33,771 nucleotides of DNA. It comes from Hyphomicrobium sp. (GTDB lineage Bacteria > Pseudomonadota > Alphaproteobacteria > Rhizobiales > Hyphomicrobiaceae). How positions within the stretch are numbered: position 1 is the first letter of the stretch; the number at the start of each line of letters is the position of its first letter. Under the pieces are notes generated by a model. That model searched no databases and was not told the origin of the DNA. It was given only the letters and a program-made list of their open reading frames with translations. Positions 32,388 to 33,771 of the stretch are shown piece after piece. The DNA is taken from NCBI GenBank assembly GCA_024230315.1, contig JAAERO010000141.1, positions 1-33,771 of the forward strand, given 5' to 3'. The position numbers were made by a program, and so were the translations under genes.

Positions 32388-33260
32388 ATGGCCAAAGTGT
32401 TGAGGCTTATTCCAACCGCCGCGATGGGTGGAGCGTTTCTGCTTGCGCTTGTTACCCAGGTCTCGGCGCTGACAGGCAAGCAAGGCGCTTCGATTGCGCC
32501 CCATCGTGCCGTCTATGAGATTACATTGGAACATTCCACCCCCGGCTCCGGCGTCGCGGAGATGACCGGTCGCATGGTTTATGAGATGAGCGGCAGCAGC
32601 TGCAAGGGCTACGAGCAAAAGATGCGTTTCGTGACGCGCATGACGAACCAGGAAGGCATTGCACAGATCAACGACCTGAGAACTTCAAGCTTCGAGGATC
32701 TGGAAACGCATCACTTGCGCTTCAGCTCCAGCCAATACGAGAACCAGAAACTCTCCGAAGCTGCACAGGGCAGCGCCGGTCCAAGTAACGGTGCGACATT
32801 CACAAAGGTCGAGCTGACGAAACCGTCGAAGAAGACCGTTAAACTGCCCTCGGATATCTACTTTCCCATTCAGCATTCGCTGGCGCTGTTGGAAGCGGCG
32901 CACTCAGGCAAGACCATTTTCACAGCCAACCTTTATGACGGCTCGGACAAAGGCGAGAAATTCTACGAGACGAATGCCGTCATCGGTAAGCCACGAAATG
33001 CGAGTGTGGAGAAGCGCACGCCGAGGCGCAACTTTGGTGGCAAGCTCGATGGCCTCACCGCATGGCCGGTTGCCATCAGCTATTTTGAGCCGGGACCGGT
33101 CCGGACCGACCAGCTGCCGACCTACGAGCTATCGTTCTTGTTCTACGAGAACGGTATCTCGAGCGACCTATTCATCGACTACGGCGACTTTTCCATCCGC
33201 GGCGAACTAAAAGAGCTGACGCTGCTGAAGAAAGGCAAGTGCCGGCCTGGGAAACGCTGA
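32388..33260 (+). CDS. eipB: Cell envelope integrity protein EipB (DUF1849)
   Basis: This 290-residue periplasmic protein (N-terminal signal with a cleavage site near VSA-LTG) belongs to the DUF1849 family, in which Brucella EipB is a beta-spiral envelope integrity protein. The blocks IAPHRAVYEITLEHS, GRMVYEMSGSSCKGYE, TAWPVAISYFEPG and LFIDYGDFSIRGELK are typical. Two cysteines (SSCKG and KGKCRPG near the C-terminus) match the conserved disulfide of EipB. ATG 32388 is chosen for AAGGA at the right distance and a proper signal peptide; GTG 32352 would add 12 residues. It converges on the DUF3572 gene. Confidence 0.92.
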   Translation: MAKVLRLIPTAAMGGAFLLALVTQVSALTGKQGASIAPHRAVYEITLEHSTPGSGVAEMTGRMVYEMSGSSCKGYEQKMRFVTRMTNQEGIAQINDLRTSSFEDLETHHLRFSSSQYENQKLSEAAQGSAGPSNGATFTKVELTKPSKKTVKLPSDIYFPIQHSLALLEAAHSGKTIFTANLYDGSDKGEKFYETNAVIGKPRNASVEKRTPRRNFGGKLDGLTAWPVAISYFEPGPVRTDQLPTYELSFLFYENGISSDLFIDYGDFSIRGELKELTLLKKGKCRPGKR

Positions 33261-33298
33261 GAGCGGGCGTCGCTATTTTGTGAGGACACCCCGTTTCG

Positions 33299-33580
33299 TT
33301 ACCGTTCGTATGTTCCGGCGGCGTGCTCGGCGAGAAGCTGCTGAGCCGGCGTTATCAGCTCCGGTGCGATGCGATTGGAGGCGGCGAAAACCAACAGCAG
33401 GTTTTCGTCCTGGAGTACGTGGTCGAGGACTGCCGCGAGGAGACGCGGCGTGTGCGCTTGGGCCTTCAGTTCGGGCGGTCCAATGCCGGTCAATGCGAGG
33501 AATCGGCCCAGGCGTTGCTCATCACCGGCGAGGAAGGCTAGCGCAGAGATTGCAATGGTCTCGGCGGTGTCAAGATCCAT
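33299..33580 (-). CDS. DUF3572 family protein
   Basis: A 93-residue helical protein of the DUF3572 family, widely found in Hyphomicrobiales and of unknown function. AISALAFLAGDEQRLGRFLALTG (split around residues 10-32) and LLAAVLDHVLQDENLLLVFA are the family's conserved parts. No signal or membrane segment is evident. ATG 33580 follows AGGGTTAGGTG, a good ribosome site. Its stop is 38 bases from that of eipB, with the two genes converging. Confidence 0.9.
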   Translation of the reverse strand: MDLDTAETIAISALAFLAGDEQRLGRFLALTGIGPPELKAQAHTPRLLAAVLDHVLQDENLLLVFAASNRIAPELITPAQQLLAEHAAGTYER

Positions 33581-33630
33581 TCACCTAACCCTCTGATTTT
33601 GCAGGATGCGCCCGAGCTAGCGTGCATCTG

Positions 33631-33771
33631 AAGGGCACCTCGAAAAATAACCCATACTCCGATTTATGCGAGTCTGATGCCTGACAGATTGATTCGGGCG
33701 GGGCACGATGGCGCAGATTGGGTTTTTCGATTCCGACAGGCGGCTTGAGCTTCTGTCGAAGAAAGGTGATC
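33631..33771 (+). mobile_element. Left end of an IS5-like insertion sequence (partial)
   Basis: The last 140 bases hold the left end of an insertion element and the start of its transposase. GGGCACCTCGAAAAAT from about 33633 looks like the terminal repeat of IS5-family elements, but the exact boundary and target duplication cannot be fixed because the other end is outside the window. The upstream border at 33631 is approximate. Confidence 0.65.
33708..33771 (+). CDS. IS5 family transposase, N-terminal fragment
   Basis: ATG 33708 opens MAQIGFFDSDRRLELLSKKGD, the familiar N-terminus of an IS5-type DDE transposase. The frame runs off the window end after 21 codons, so the catalytic triad is not visible. 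Confidence 0.8.
   Translation, partial: MAQIGFFDSDRRLELLSKKGD

Noticed and set aside
1-33771. CRISPR array, tRNA, rRNA, prophage or defence island
   Set aside because: No regularly spaced direct repeats, tRNA-like folds, phage structural genes or known defence domains were seen.

Overview
This window looks like a chromosomal segment of an alphaproteobacterium of the order Hyphomicrobiales (Rhizobiales), perhaps near Hyphomicrobiaceae. The evidence is an EipB/DUF1849 envelope protein, a DUF3572 protein, a phasin next to a SPOR-domain D-Ala-D-Ala carboxypeptidase and clpS-clpA, and an Irr-type iron control element in front of a suf operon. This is judged from gene content read by eye; no search was run. 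The window starts inside an IS66-family element and ends inside an IS5-like element.

Left part (1-1150): the right end of an IS66-family insertion interrupts a frameshifted M28 peptidase gene. An alpha/beta hydrolase with a low-complexity charged tail lies upstream of it on the same strand.

Centre left (1228-9627): a long iron-sulfur assembly operon in the order iscR, group I cysteine desulfurase, sufB, broken small membrane gene, sufC, sufD, sufS (group II), sufT-like DUF59 gene, sufA, TfoX-like gene. IscR would sense cluster status. The two desulfurases would supply sulfur, SufBCD is the scaffold, and SufT and SufA help mature or deliver clusters. A predicted promoter, an ICE-like box and a 12-bp palindrome lie before iscR. 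The small membrane gene between sufB and sufC keeps one clean frame but carries three internal TAG codons, apparently at tryptophan positions. This is the most striking observation here.

Middle (9672-15415, minus strand): an RhlE-like RNA helicase, aquaporin Z, topoisomerase IV subunit ParE and pantothenate synthetase. Next come a repeat element, putA (plus strand), and a VWA-domain gene paired with a membrane J-domain gene. A D,D-carboxypeptidase with a SPOR domain converges on that pair.

Right part (22407-33580): phasin, clpS-clpA, Nudix hydrolase, PiT phosphate transporter, an NAD(P)-binding protein coupled to a HIT protein, a broken GNAT/FemAB-like gene, RidA-GDPD, eipB and DUF3572. Three copies of a 150-190 bp repeat with CTAGAGC/GCTCTAG ends and a covarying hairpin lie at 15525, 28166 and 29671. 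Four genes show clear damage (M28 peptidase, small membrane protein, TfoX, GNAT), which means either real decay or consensus errors in the assembly. I see no CRISPR array, rRNA, tRNA or recognisable defence system.
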